DNA of 64,000 nt from Streptococcus mitis (GTDB lineage Bacteria > Bacillota > Bacilli > Lactobacillales > Streptococcaceae), in the NCBI RefSeq assembly GCF_009496155.1, contig NZ_WIJP01000003.1, forward strand, positions 62,001-126,000, given 5' to 3'. The first letter of the stretch is position 1, and the number at the start of each line of letters is the position of its first letter. The position numbers and the translations under genes are program-made. Positions 27,748 through 36,749 of this stretch are shown here, one piece after another. A model generated the notes under the pieces. The model ran no database searches and was not told the DNA's origin. It saw only the letters and a program-made list of their open reading frames with translations.

Positions 27748-27978
27748 AATTCTGGTCATGTCCTAATAGCGACAGCACTATCAAAATACGGTGGTGTCGT
27801 TGTCGCGACAGAACCATAAAATACGGTAGTGTCGTGCGACAGACAACTATATATTATATATATAGATAATGTCCTGTCGTCCATCATGTCCATACCTGTA
27901 TAGACAGGGTTGCTTAAAACGCACCCTGTCATATACAAGGTCCATGGACTAAGCGCGTATAAAAAAAGAAGGTAAAAA
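27731..27978. other. Candidate phage replication origin (iterons and AT-rich block)
   Basis: The gap after the primase-helicase holds three spaced copies beginning GCGACAG (at 27733, 27769 and 27805), two of which share AACCRTAAAAT, plus reversed GTGTCG copies, then a pure A/T palindromic block (CTATATATTATATATATAG, 27847-27865) and GTCCTGTCG/CCATCATGTCC repeats. Iterons next to an AT-rich block behind an initiator gene are typical of an origin; this is inference. Confidence 0.55.
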
Positions 27979-28152
27979 ATGACATTAAATAAAAAAGCTA
28001 TTGATAATCTTAAAAAGGAAATCGATGACTTGTTGGATAAATGTGAAGAGGATTTTGAAGAGATGGCACTTAATCCAGATTACTCATTTGGATTGCTTAT
28101 GAGCGCTAGTGCGACCTTGGGTGTAATTTTAAGGGAGTTGGCTGATGATTGA
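27979..28152 (+). CDS. Small early phage protein
   Basis: A 57-residue acidic protein beginning MTLNKKAIDNLKKEIDDLLD, with GAAGG upstream. It ends inside the rusA start (overlap of eight bases), so it is probably translated from the same transcript. Function unknown. Confidence 0.6.
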   Translation: MTLNKKAIDNLKKEIDDLLDKCEEDFEEMALNPDYSFGLLMSASATLGVILRELADD

Positions 28153-28543
28153 ATTCTTTTTACCGATGCAAAAAATTCCGACAACGACTCACCAGCAAAA
28201 AAAGGTAAACGTGAGATTTAGTAAGCCAATCTTTTATGAGCCAGAGGATCTGAAAAATGCCAGGGCGAAATTTGAGAGCTTGCTTGCCCAGCATGTGCCT
28301 CCTGGTAAATTTAAAGGAGCAATTCGTCTGACAGTCAAGTGGTGCTTCCCTCGTATCAAAAAAAGCTACGACGGACAGTACAAGACCACAAAGCCGGATA
28401 CAGACAATCTGCAGAAGCTACTCAAGGACTGCATGACGAAACTTGGCTATTGGCAAGACGATGCACAAGTGGCCAGCGAGATTGTCGAAAAATTCTGGGC
28501 GGACACTGTCGGGATCTATATCAAGATTGAGGAATTGCCATGA
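28145..28543 (+). CDS. rusA: RusA-like Holliday junction resolvase
   Basis: The 132-residue endonuclease contains KPDTDNLQKLLKDCMTKLGYW and DDAQV, the conserved acidic residues of RusA, which cuts four-way junctions in phage recombination and packaging. It overlaps both neighbours, consistent with translational coupling. Confidence 0.9.
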   Translation: MIEFFLPMQKIPTTTHQQKKVNVRFSKPIFYEPEDLKNARAKFESLLAQHVPPGKFKGAIRLTVKWCFPRIKKSYDGQYKTTKPDTDNLQKLLKDCMTKLGYWQDDAQVASEIVEKFWADTVGIYIKIEELP

Positions 28544-28755
28544 AAATCAGTTATATTGATTTCTTCAGCAGAGTCATTCCGGAATGGATGGCGCGCAGCA
28601 ATCAGAAGAGTCAAGAAGTTGGCTTCGGCTCGGATGCCTATTGGCTATGGGTAGTGTCATCAATTAACGAAATTTGTAAACAATACAATGATGATGAGCT
28701 GGTGACGGAGCAGTTTGGCTTGCTCTTTAACTGGCTAGAAAAACAAGCAGGATAA
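28540..28755 (+). CDS. Small phage protein of unknown function
   Basis: A 71-residue product (MKISYIDFFSRVIPEWMARS..., WLWVVSSINEICKQYNDDELV). It overlaps rusA by four bases. Homologues are common in streptococcal phages but uncharacterised. Confidence 0.6.
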   Translation: MKISYIDFFSRVIPEWMARSNQKSQEVGFGSDAYWLWVVSSINEICKQYNDDELVTEQFGLLFNWLEKQAG

Positions 28756-28758
28756 GCC

Positions 28759-28950
28759 ATGGAATATAGCAAACAAACAGTAATCGACGGACTGAAACGT
28801 ACGGTCGAGCAGACGGAGGCAAGGATAGTTGAACTATCTGAGCCGTGTGTTAAATCGCTTGCTTTTAGCAGGTCTGAGGAAAGAGACTTGCTTAAAAAGA
28901 AAGTGAAAAACTGGAAGAAGAGAATAACGGAGTTGGAAGATGAAGTATAA
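28759..28950 (+). CDS. Small coiled-coil phage protein
   Basis: A 63-residue, lysine-rich, largely helical protein (LKRTVEQTEARIVELSEPCVK). It overlaps the next gene by 11 bases. No function recognised. Confidence 0.5.
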   Translation: MEYSKQTVIDGLKRTVEQTEARIVELSEPCVKSLAFSRSEERDLLKKKVKNWKKRITELEDEV

Positions 28951-29266
28951 AGTGACAGAATACCATTCAGATTTCCAAGAAGAACAGACTGGCACTTGCG
29001 AATTGTGTTTTGGTACAGCGTGGGTTGAAAATGGTTCAATAACGGTTGAAGATGAAAATGGAACTAAAACAGAAATTTATTTAACTGTTTGGGATTGGGG
29101 CGATTACGACACAATCTACATTGATAATGTGGTTAATTTCTCAGCTTGGTTGCAAGAAAAGGAAGTTGATCCAATTGTTGAAGAAACCGAACCTTGGTCG
29201 TGGTTGCATGAATTGGTAGAAAAATATAACGAGGAATCGAAAGATGAATATACAGGAATTGATTAA
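28940..29266 (+). CDS. Acidic phage protein of unknown function
   Basis: A 108-residue acidic protein (MKYKVTEYHSDFQEEQTGTCELCFG...) with a CELC pair and many Asp/Glu/Trp residues. Coupled to neighbours by overlaps. An anti-host or DNA-mimic role is conceivable from its charge but not supported further. Confidence 0.5.
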   Translation: MKYKVTEYHSDFQEEQTGTCELCFGTAWVENGSITVEDENGTKTEIYLTVWDWGDYDTIYIDNVVNFSAWLQEKEVDPIVEETEPWSWLHELVEKYNEESKDEYTGID

Positions 29267-29765
29267 GAAGTATAAAGAATATGAAGATGGTTTATTTGAT
29301 ATTGGAGCAAGGGTAGTTTGTCAGCTATTTTTAAAAGATTTGGAACAACTAGACGAACCAGGAAAAGTCGAAGTTCCGCAGTTTGTGGCGGATTGGATTG
29401 AGGTTTGTAAAGAACATTTAACAACTAGTCTATATACTGCTATGACTCCAAACTTTATGAAAGAACACAACCAAAGTTTCGATTTTATATTATGGATTAA
29501 AAAGGCGAGCAACCAAGACCTCTTCGCTCGTGCATGGCTGGACGGCTACGAGGTCGAGAAAGAGAAGCGGTACTTGGTGAAGGTGAAAGGTATGAATCGT
29601 ATCAATGGATGTCTAGCCAATAACAAAAAACTTGCTACTTGGTACTTTGGTATAAGTGGTAATTCTAAGAATCATCGCACAAATCACACCCGAAAAGAGC
29701 TTGAAGAAGCTGGGTTCGGCTGGGTGTTTGATTGCCCAGGGATTGAGATTGAGGAGGTGGAATAG
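29244..29765 (+). CDS. DUF1642 phage protein
   Basis: The 173-residue product contains VPQFVADWIEVCKEHL and LFARAWLDGYEVEKEKRYLVK, typical of DUF1642 proteins of Gram-positive phages. Unknown role in the early/middle region. Confidence 0.75.
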   Translation: MNIQELIKKYKEYEDGLFDIGARVVCQLFLKDLEQLDEPGKVEVPQFVADWIEVCKEHLTTSLYTAMTPNFMKEHNQSFDFILWIKKASNQDLFARAWLDGYEVEKEKRYLVKVKGMNRINGCLANNKKLATWYFGISGNSKNHRTNHTRKELEEAGFGWVFDCPGIEIEEVE

Positions 29766-29975
29766 ATGGCAAAAATTGTACTAAAATATCCCTACTTTGA
29801 AGAAGAAATCAAGGTAAAAGAAAGTTGCAAGCGTATAGCTGACATGTTGAATTGGATGGAAACAGGTAATTTAGATTATCTTCGTTTACAACAGAGTGAG
29901 CCTACTGAAACTATCATCACGATAAATCCTAAACACTTTGCAAAGATTGAATTTTACGAGGAGGAAGAAAAATGA
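29766..29975 (+). CDS. Small phage protein of unknown function
   Basis: A 69-residue protein (MAKIVLKYPYFEEEIKVKESCKRIADML) starting directly after the DUF1642 stop and overlapping the next start by four bases. Confidence 0.5.
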   Translation: MAKIVLKYPYFEEEIKVKESCKRIADMLNWMETGNLDYLRLQQSEPTETIITINPKHFAKIEFYEEEEK

Positions 29976-30364
29976 CACCAAAATTTAGAGCGTATGATGG
30001 CGGCTCATTAAGTCGCATGTATCAACCAGACGAAGTTATGGTTGGAAATGGCAATATCTGGATTATTGATGAGGATTCTGTTGCTGGTGAATGGATTGTG
30101 AACAATGACCTTGACCTCATGCAATCAACAGGATTGGTTGATAAGAACGGCAAGGAAATCTTTGAGGGGGATATAGTTAGACAAGTACGAACCCAGCCGA
30201 CAACGGAAAATGAAACAATAACAGGCCTTATAACCATGCTTGAGGGCGCTTGGTTGATTATGAATGATTGCGAGCAATTAGCTAGCTTTTTGTGGTCAGA
30301 GACGGATGAAAATGAAATCATCGGCAACATCTACGAGAACCCAGAACTTTTGGAGGATAAATAA
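29972..30364 (+). CDS. YopX-family phage protein
   Basis: The 130-residue product has the YopX pattern: MTPKFRAYDG..., LMQSTGLVDKNGKEIFEGDIV, WSETDENEIIGNIYENPELL. YopX proteins are widespread in Firmicute phages, but their role is unknown. Confidence 0.85.
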   Translation: MTPKFRAYDGGSLSRMYQPDEVMVGNGNIWIIDEDSVAGEWIVNNDLDLMQSTGLVDKNGKEIFEGDIVRQVRTQPTTENETITGLITMLEGAWLIMNDCEQLASFLWSETDENEIIGNIYENPELLEDK

Positions 30365-30603
30365 TGAACCCAGAAATAATTGATAACGTAAATAAACCAA
30401 TTCACTACCAAGGGGCTAACGGTCTTGAAGGTATTGAAGTGATTGATAATTTTATTGGTAATCTGCAAGGAAAGGCAGCATGGAGCTGGGGTAACGCAAT
30501 CAAGTATATGCTTCGGTTTCAGAAAAAGAATGGTCTTGAGGACCTGAAGAAAGCCAGAAAGAATCTTGACTGGCTGATTGAGGAGATGGAGGCAGAAGAT
30601 TGA
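30364..30603 (+). CDS. DUF3310 (SaV-like) phage protein
   Basis: The 79-residue product (NKPIHYQGANGLEGIEVIDNFIG..., AWSWGNAIKYMLRFQKKNG) is a DUF3310 member, proposed to be nucleotide-kinase-related in some phages. It shares one base with the gene before and overlaps the next. Confidence 0.8.
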   Translation: MNPEIIDNVNKPIHYQGANGLEGIEVIDNFIGNLQGKAAWSWGNAIKYMLRFQKKNGLEDLKKARKNLDWLIEEMEAED

Positions 30604-31010
30604 CAATTAATATTAAGCAACGACTAAAGGCCTTACAGTACATTGATATCAAAGCGAAGTCAAAGCACCAGGAAATCATCAGTCTGAAATCGAGCATCTT
30701 ACGAGGACAGCAGTTTGACAACATGCCAAAGTCAGAAAGCTCGTCTAATCGCTCTGAGGAATTGAATGTGCTGATTATTGACAAATCAGAACAACTGTAT
30801 CAGGAAATCCAAGAACTCTATCGGGAACGGGATGAGCTGGTGCAAGTGATTGAGTCATTGGACGACCCTGTAGAAAATATCATCATGCGGTTGTTGTGCA
30901 TTGATGGATTGTCGTGGAATCAAATTCAGGCTCAGTTACGTTGTGGGCGCGGAACGATTCATCGGGCTAGAGAGAGTGCTTTAAAAAAAATTTCTAAAAA
31001 ATGGAACTAA
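30600..31010 (+). CDS. ArpU/RinA-type late transcription regulator (DUF1492)
   Basis: The 136-residue protein has a central coiled coil and a C-terminal sigma-like helix-turn-helix (LLCIDGLSWNQIQAQLRCGRGTIHRARESAL). Such proteins activate the late packaging and structural operon; it is the last gene before terS. A TTG start is used, overlapping the previous stop, with GGAGG upstream. Confidence 0.8.
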   Translation: MTINIKQRLKALQYIDIKAKSKHQEIISLKSSILRGQQFDNMPKSESSSNRSEELNVLIIDKSEQLYQEIQELYRERDELVQVIESLDDPVENIIMRLLCIDGLSWNQIQAQLRCGRGTIHRARESALKKISKKWN

Positions 31011-31092
31011 TGGAACTCTTTGGAATTTTTAAAGTGATATTATGGTATTGTCAAGAAAATGAAAGCAAAACGTTTTTTATGATGACTCCTAG

Positions 31093-31122
31093 AAAAAAGG
31101 CGCATACACGCGTCTTTTTTGT
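31093..31122 (+). terminator. Terminator between the regulator and the late operon
   Basis: AAAAAAGGCG and CGCGTCTTTTTT form a hairpin with a T tract. The stretch before it (around 31040) has an extended -10-like TGGTATTGT that could be a late promoter. Confidence 0.65.
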
Positions 31123-31149
31123 TATGAAAAATAAGGTGGTGATGGAAAA

Positions 31150-31590
31150 TTGAATGGATTGACGATAAAACAAAAGAGATTCGCAGATGAGTACATCATC
31201 TCAGGTAATGCTACGGAAGCTTATAAGAAAGCGGGCTACCGTGCTTCTAGCGATAGAGTAGCAGGCGTTGAAGGGCATAAATTACTAAAGAATCCTAAGA
31301 TTAAAAGCTATATAGATGAACGACTGAAACAACTTGATTCTGAGAAAATTGCAGATCAGCAAGAGGTCCTTAGTTATCTAACTTCAGTAATGCGAGGAGA
31401 GACGCAAGAACAGACTTTGATAAGTATCGGAGAATTGGGTCAAACGATTACAGATATAGACGTTGGAGCAAAAGATAGAATCAAGGCAGCTGAACTCTTA
31501 GGGAAACGTCATAGGCTTTGGACTGACAAAGTAGAGGCTGACGTCTCTGGAACAGTGGTGTTTGCAAATGAGTCAGACATACCAGATTAA
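31150..31590 (+). CDS. terS: Terminase small subunit
   Basis: The 146-residue protein recognises the packaging site and loads the large subunit. LTIKQKRFADEYIISGNATEAYKKAGYR is the typical N-terminal helix-turn-helix of Terminase_2 proteins. A TTG start follows AAGGTGG; no in-frame ATG lies nearby. It overlaps terL by 23 bases. Confidence 0.9.
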   Translation: MNGLTIKQKRFADEYIISGNATEAYKKAGYRASSDRVAGVEGHKLLKNPKIKSYIDERLKQLDSEKIADQQEVLSYLTSVMRGETQEQTLISIGELGQTITDIDVGAKDRIKAAELLGKRHRLWTDKVEADVSGTVVFANESDIPD

Positions 31591-33617
31591 ACAGAATGAT
31601 ATTGTTGTTGACCTACCTAAGACAGTAGGCGGAGGATACGGACAGTTCTGGCGTTCAAGGAATCTTTATCGTGTTGTAAAAGGATCCCGTGGTTCGAAGA
31701 AGTCCAAGACAACTGCATTAAATTACGTCGTACGTCTTTTGAAATATCCCTGGGCGAACTTGCTTGTCATTCGTAGATATTCGAATACAAATAAGCAATC
31801 TACCTATACGGATTTTAAATGGGCGTGTAATGTGTTGGGTGTAACTCATTTGTTTAAATTCAACGAGTCTTTGCCCGAAATAACTATAAAAGCGACTGGT
31901 CAAAAAATCCTGTTCCGTGGTTTGGATGATGAACTAAAAATCACATCCATTACAGTTGACGTTGGTATTCTTTGTTGGGCTTGGTTTAACATATCAGACC
32001 AAGTAAAACCTCTTGAATTCATGGGAAACCCTAACGTAAAGACGAGGGCAATCATGAGCGAAGTTTAATTGATATTTTTAGTCGGAAATGGTATAATAAG
32101 GTTATCGAATAACAAAAGATAAGAAGGTTATATCATAGAATGGAAAGATGTAAAAGGTATGGTTATAATCAAGTAAGATTAGCAAAGGACGGGGTGCAAA
32201 AAGATTTTCGAGTAAATCGTTTGATAGCACAAGCCTTTATACCTAATCCAGAAAACAAACCGACAGTAAATCACAAAAACGGAAACAAATTAGATAATCG
32301 TGTTGAAAATCTAGAATGGATGACACGAGAAGAAAACATGCAACACGCCTATGATAATGGATTAAAAAAACCTACACGAGGTCCTTTTAATGCACAGGCT
32401 AAGTTATCCGAAAGTGATGTTAGATATATAAGAAAACACTACAAGCGACAAGATAAAACGTTTGGGACTGTAGGTCTTGCTAAAAAGTTCGGGACCTCAC
32501 CTAGAGTTATCGGTCTTATCGTTCGAGGTTTATCTTATAAGAATGTTGATTAAAAACGTGCAACGACTATCGAAACAAAGAAAAGGCGTCTTTAAGATGT
32601 CTTTTTTTAATGGAGTAGAGTAGGGTTCAAGTGAACCCGAAGCGGGAGGTACTCTTTGCAAAAAGAGTAATGATATAGTCTGAACTCTATAGAAATATAG
32701 AGAGAATATATGGAAACGATATATTCGTAACAAATTGTGAGGAAGCGTATCAAATCGAGACTGAGGACAAGTTCAGCACAGTTGTTGAATCTATCCGTGG
32801 TAGCTTAGACGTACCTGATTTCTTTAAACAAATCACAGTCACGTTTAACCCGTGGAATGAAAGGCACTGGCTCAAGCGTGTCTTCTTTGATGAAGATACG
32901 AGACGATCTGATACATTCGCTATTACGACTACTTACAAATGTAACGAGTGGCTTGATGAAGTTGATATCAAGCGCTATGAGGATTTGTATAATACGAACC
33001 CTAGACGGGCTAGAATCGTTTGTGATGGCGAGTGGGGAGTTGCTGAAGGTTTAATCTATGAGAACGTAACTGTCAAGGATTTTGATAAGGACGAACTGCT
33101 ACAAGATCCAGCTTACAAGTTATGTATCGGTCTTGACTTTGGTTTTACTCATGACCCAACCGCTTTGTGTTGTTCGCTCATAAACGATACAACGAAAGAG
33201 ATTTATGTTTTTGATGAGGCGTATAAAGTCGGATTGATTACTAAAGAAGTTGCAAAGATGATAAAAGACAAAGGTTATCATCGCTCACAAATCATTGCCG
33301 ATAGTGCTGAATTGCGACTGATTGAGGAACTGAGGTCGGAACATGGCATATCTAGAATAAAAGAGAGTCGGAAAGGTAAGGATAGTATCATGGCAGGCGT
33401 GTCCAAATTACAAGGATACGCTATTTATGTGCATCCAAGTTGTGAATATATCATGGATGAATTTTATAGTTACTGTTACCAGCGAGATAAAGAAGGCAAC
33501 TGGTTGAACAAGCCAGAAGATAAAAATAACCACTTGATGGACGCGCTACGTTATAGCCTTCAATGTATCGAAGGTGGGAAAGCAACCGTCCGCAGACGTT
33601 CTGATTATGGTCTATAG
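31568..33617 (+). CDS. terL: Terminase large subunit, split by a group I intron (exons 31568-31986 and 32738-33617)
   Basis: The spliced frame encodes ~432 residues of an SPP1-type packaging motor. Exon 1 holds the ATPase start (VVKGSRGSKKSKTT Walker A-like) and ends inside the Walker B region (TVDVGILCWAWF); exon 2 resumes with EEAYQIETEDKF and carries the nuclease domain (LDFGFTHDPTALC, NNHLMDALRYSLQ). Unspliced, exon 1 runs into a stop at 32068, so splicing is needed for an active motor. Exon 1 ends with TGGTT and exon 2 begins with TGAGG, restoring TGG-TTT-GAG. Confidence 0.9.
31987..32737 (+). other. Group I intron in terL
   Basis: A 751-base insertion interrupts the Walker B codons. 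Group I hallmarks are visible: the 5' exon end CTTGGTT (31980-31986) pairs with the guide GACCAAG (31997-32003), with the required U-G pair at the splice site; the intron ends in G at 32737; P7-type elements CAACGACTATC (near 32560) and ATGATATAGTCTGAAC (near 32670) are present. The intron contains an HNH homing-endonuclease ORF upstream of its catalytic core. Confidence 0.88.
32140..32553 (+). CDS. Intron-encoded HNH homing endonuclease, probably N-terminally truncated
   Basis: The 137-residue ORF has the HNH core FRVNRLIAQAFIPNPENKPTVNHKNGNKLDNRVENLEW and a C-terminal DNA-binding helix segment (VGLAKKFGTSPRVIGLIVRG). Full-length NUMOD4-HNH enzymes begin with a WKDVKGYEG-type module; here that motif (EWKDVKG) is present at the start but in another frame and then lost, so the NUMOD4 part appears deleted. 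Cutting activity is uncertain. It would promote homing of the intron into intronless terL. Confidence 0.8.
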   Translation: MERCKRYGYNQVRLAKDGVQKDFRVNRLIAQAFIPNPENKPTVNHKNGNKLDNRVENLEWMTREENMQHAYDNGLKKPTRGPFNAQAKLSESDVRYIRKHYKRQDKTFGTVGLAKKFGTSPRVIGLIVRGLSYKNVD

Positions 33618-33628
33618 AGAGGAAAGAC

Positions 33629-35098
33629 ATGTACCAATATTTAACTTATCCACGAGATGGATATGATGAGGGTTCTTTGAAGAAAGACCTGATTTACAAA
33701 TTGATAACGAAACATAGCAATGAAGGCTCACGTTTGAAGGATTTAAAAAGCTACTACATGGGTGAGCATGCTATCTTAAATCACAAAAGACGCAACGAGA
33801 ACGCACCTAATTATAAAACAGTAGCTAATCATGCCAAGGATATCGCAGACACGGCTACAGGCTATTTTATGGGCAATCCTATCAAGTACAATAACACTGC
33901 TGAAGGTGATATTGATGAATTGCTCACAGCCTTTGACGACGCTGAGATTGACCAAGTAGATGCGCAGAATGCTTTGAATATGGCTATCTATGGACGTGCT
34001 TATGAGTACATCTATGCTAAAGAAGGATTGACTGAGTTGGACTCAACTAGTATTGATCCAGAAAATACCTTCATGGTCTACGATGATAGCATTGAGCGTA
34101 AGCCTTTGTTTGCGGTTTATTACTATCAAGTTAAGGACGATACAAAAGACACGACTAAGTACCAAGCAGAGGTCTTTACCGAAAATCTGCACTATCACAT
34201 GGTGCTGAGAAGCACAGATTCAGGAATAACTCAGAATGAGCAGGTAGAGCCTCACAACCTTGGCCAGATTCCGATTATCGAGTATCGCAATAATCACTTT
34301 GCGATTGGCGACTACGAGCAACAGATTAGCTTGATTGATGCTTATAATTCCTTGATGGGTAACCGTGTCAACGATAAGGAACAGGCAGTAGAGTCTATCC
34401 TTGTATTATATGGAACGCAGTTAGCAGATACTCCAGAGGATGCTAAAGCAGCGATGAAGATTCTTTCTGAAGAAGGTCTTTTGGAGTTGCCAGGCGATAG
34501 CGCACGAGCTGAGTTCTTGAAGAATACACTGGACGAAAGTGCTACTGAAATCTTGCGCACAGCTCTGAAAGAGGATATCTACACATTTAGTCATGTGCCT
34601 AACCTGACTGACGAGAACTTCGCAGGGAATACTTCGGGCGTAGCCATGGAATTTAAGCTGATGGGCCTTGAAATGATTACTAAGACCAAGGAAGCGAACT
34701 ACAAGCGTGGATTGCGCCAACGTATTGCGATTTTTGCTCACTATCTAGGACTTAAACAGGTTGCACTAGAAGCGCACTCAATCGTTCCGCAGTTTAGCCG
34801 TGGCTTGCCTAAGAACTTACTGGAAATCTCTCAGATTGTGAACAACTTGGAAGGCAAAGTGACCAATAGACAGCTCATTTCTCTCTTGCCATTTGTGGAA
34901 GACCCTGACGCTGAGCTGGAAGCCTTGGAAGAAGAGAAAAAGAAGGACATGGAAGACATGCCGATATTCAACCAAGACAACACGAAACCCGAAGATGAGG
35001 TAGAGGATGAAGAATCAGGAGTATTGGGCGAAGAGGAAAGCCAATCTGATTTACCAACAGATGGACAAGGCCGAAAAGCAGGCAGACCAGTTCGATAA
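33629..35098 (+). CDS. Portal protein (SPP1 gp6-like)
   Basis: The 489-residue protein forms the dodecameric portal ring at one capsid vertex through which DNA is pumped. Sequence features such as YMGEHAILNHKRRNENAPNYK, IADTATGYFMGNPI and an acidic C-terminal tail match the SPP1-type family. It follows terL and overlaps the MuF gene by about 90 bases in another frame. Confidence 0.93.
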   Translation: MYQYLTYPRDGYDEGSLKKDLIYKLITKHSNEGSRLKDLKSYYMGEHAILNHKRRNENAPNYKTVANHAKDIADTATGYFMGNPIKYNNTAEGDIDELLTAFDDAEIDQVDAQNALNMAIYGRAYEYIYAKEGLTELDSTSIDPENTFMVYDDSIERKPLFAVYYYQVKDDTKDTTKYQAEVFTENLHYHMVLRSTDSGITQNEQVEPHNLGQIPIIEYRNNHFAIGDYEQQISLIDAYNSLMGNRVNDKEQAVESILVLYGTQLADTPEDAKAAMKILSEEGLLELPGDSARAEFLKNTLDESATEILRTALKEDIYTFSHVPNLTDENFAGNTSGVAMEFKLMGLEMITKTKEANYKRGLRQRIAIFAHYLGLKQVALEAHSIVPQFSRGLPKNLLEISQIVNNLEGKVTNRQLISLLPFVEDPDAELEALEEEKKKDMEDMPIFNQDNTKPEDEVEDEESGVLGEEESQSDLPTDGQGRKAGRPVR

Positions 35099-36749
35099 GG
35101 TCTATCAGGAAGCTAAGACTTACTTGGATAAGGAAATCAATAAGATTTTTGATAAGTTCCAACGGGATTATGGCTTAAGTCAGGTAGATGCTAGACAAGT
35201 CTTGAAGAACATGAAAGACAAGAAAGACCTGAATGAACTTCGTAAGGTGCTTGAGGCAAGACCGAATGACCCGAACATCCAAAGACTACTGGCTGACTTA
35301 GACAGCCCCGCTTATTCTTTCCGTATGAAGCGTCTAGAGCGTTTGAGTGATGATTTAGACCGTATGCGTGAATCTATCTATCATTCGGAGAAGACAGGCT
35401 CAGATGCCTTTTATAGCGACTTGATGAAGGATAGCTACTACAAGGCTACCTTTGACCTGCAACAGCAGACAGGGCTGGCATATGGCTTTTCTGGGCTTCC
35501 TGAGAGCGAGATTAAACATCTACAGTCTTTTAGTTGGTTAGGAGACGGAAGTACGTACTCAACAAACATCTGGAAGAACACAGGGAAGCTTACTTCTAGC
35601 ATAAAAGATGAATTACTCATAAGCCTTATAACAGGCCGAGATACACGAGAAACTGCACAAGCAATTGCTGAACGGTTCAATGTAGGTCAGAATGATGCAA
35701 GGCGTTTGGTTCGAACAGAATCAGCCTTTTTTCATAACCAAATGGAACTACTTAGCTATGAAGAAGCAGACATAGAGAAGTATATCTTTGTGGCAGTTTT
35801 AGACAAGCGTACATCACGCATTTGTCAAGAACATGATAATCAGGTCTATGATAGGGATAAGGCTGTCCCTGGTGTCAATTGTCCGCCTATGCACCCTTGG
35901 TGTAGGTCTACTACTGTCGCATACGACGAGGACGCAGACTATAGCAAGCTGAAGCGCAGAGCAAGGAATCCGGAGACAGGTAAGACCGAGCTAGTACCTG
36001 CTGATATGACTTATAAAGAGTGGTATAGCAAGTATGTGGATGGTGTGGATGTTGTTAAGGAATCTAAGCCAGAAGTAGATGACAAGGTTTTTGTAGCTGA
36101 TAAACCAAATGAAATAGATGATTTCTTTAAGAAACAAAAATCTTATCAGAAGTGGTATAATGAGCTTACGGATGACGAAAGAAGCGTTATTTATTCTTAT
36201 ACAACAGAAAACTATCATAATTTCAACAATATAAAACGTTATGGACTTGATGAAGCTTTAAAAATACGTGAAAAGTTCTGGTTTGAAAACGACGGAGATG
36301 TAGCCGATTTACCTTTTGCTTTGGATATTGTAAAGGATACAGAATCTAATATCCCAATCTTAGAAAAAGCTATTTCAAAATTTGCGCCTGAAGAAAGCTT
36401 TAAGGCATATCGTGGAAGTGGTTCTATCTCTGTACTCGGACAAGATTTAGGGTATTTGGATTTCGAAGTTGGTCAATCTATTAGACTAGATAAGACTTTC
36501 ACTTCATTTAGTTTAGATAAAAACTATGCGAAAGAATTTGCTATAGACGGCGACGGAGCAGATATTCTGTTTGAGGTTACGGTTAAAAAAGGACAGAAAA
36601 CAGGAGCGTATATAGCCGACTTAGCTGATTTTAACCCTGAAAAAGAATATTTAATGAAACCGAATTTAAAGTATAATATCATTTCGAAAACTGAAGATGA
36701 AAACGGGATGATAATTTATGGTTTGGAGGTGTTAGAAGATGGGGTTTGA
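35007..36749 (+). CDS. MuF minor head protein fused to an ADP-ribosyltransferase-like domain
   Basis: The 580-residue protein starts with the SPP1 gp7/MuF minor head region (coiled start, KRTSRICQEHDNQVYDR and GVNCPPMHPWCRSTT near residues 270-300). The C-terminal ~220 residues look like a VIP2/C3-type ADP-ribosyltransferase: the R motif at AYRGSG (R469), an STS-like TFTSFS (~497) and an ExE at EKEYLM (E545, E547). MuF-toxin fusions are thought to be injected with phage DNA. The C-terminal part is more A/T-rich than neighbours. The activity and target are inferred, not shown. Confidence 0.8.
   Translation: MKNQEYWAKRKANLIYQQMDKAEKQADQFDKVYQEAKTYLDKEINKIFDKFQRDYGLSQVDARQVLKNMKDKKDLNELRKVLEARPNDPNIQRLLADLDSPAYSFRMKRLERLSDDLDRMRESIYHSEKTGSDAFYSDLMKDSYYKATFDLQQQTGLAYGFSGLPESEIKHLQSFSWLGDGSTYSTNIWKNTGKLTSSIKDELLISLITGRDTRETAQAIAERFNVGQNDARRLVRTESAFFHNQMELLSYEEADIEKYIFVAVLDKRTSRICQEHDNQVYDRDKAVPGVNCPPMHPWCRSTTVAYDEDADYSKLKRRARNPETGKTELVPADMTYKEWYSKYVDGVDVVKESKPEVDDKVFVADKPNEIDDFFKKQKSYQKWYNELTDDERSVIYSYTTENYHNFNNIKRYGLDEALKIREKFWFENDGDVADLPFALDIVKDTESNIPILEKAISKFAPEESFKAYRGSGSISVLGQDLGYLDFEVGQSIRLDKTFTSFSLDKNYAKEFAIDGDGADILFEVTVKKGQKTGAYIADLADFNPEKEYLMKPNLKYNIISKTEDENGMIIYGLEVLEDGV

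Noticed and set aside
31987..32068. Terminase ending at 32068 as a naturally short protein
   Set aside because: The sequence after TGG-TT departs from the conserved EEAY motif, which resumes 751 bases later; the intron explains both.
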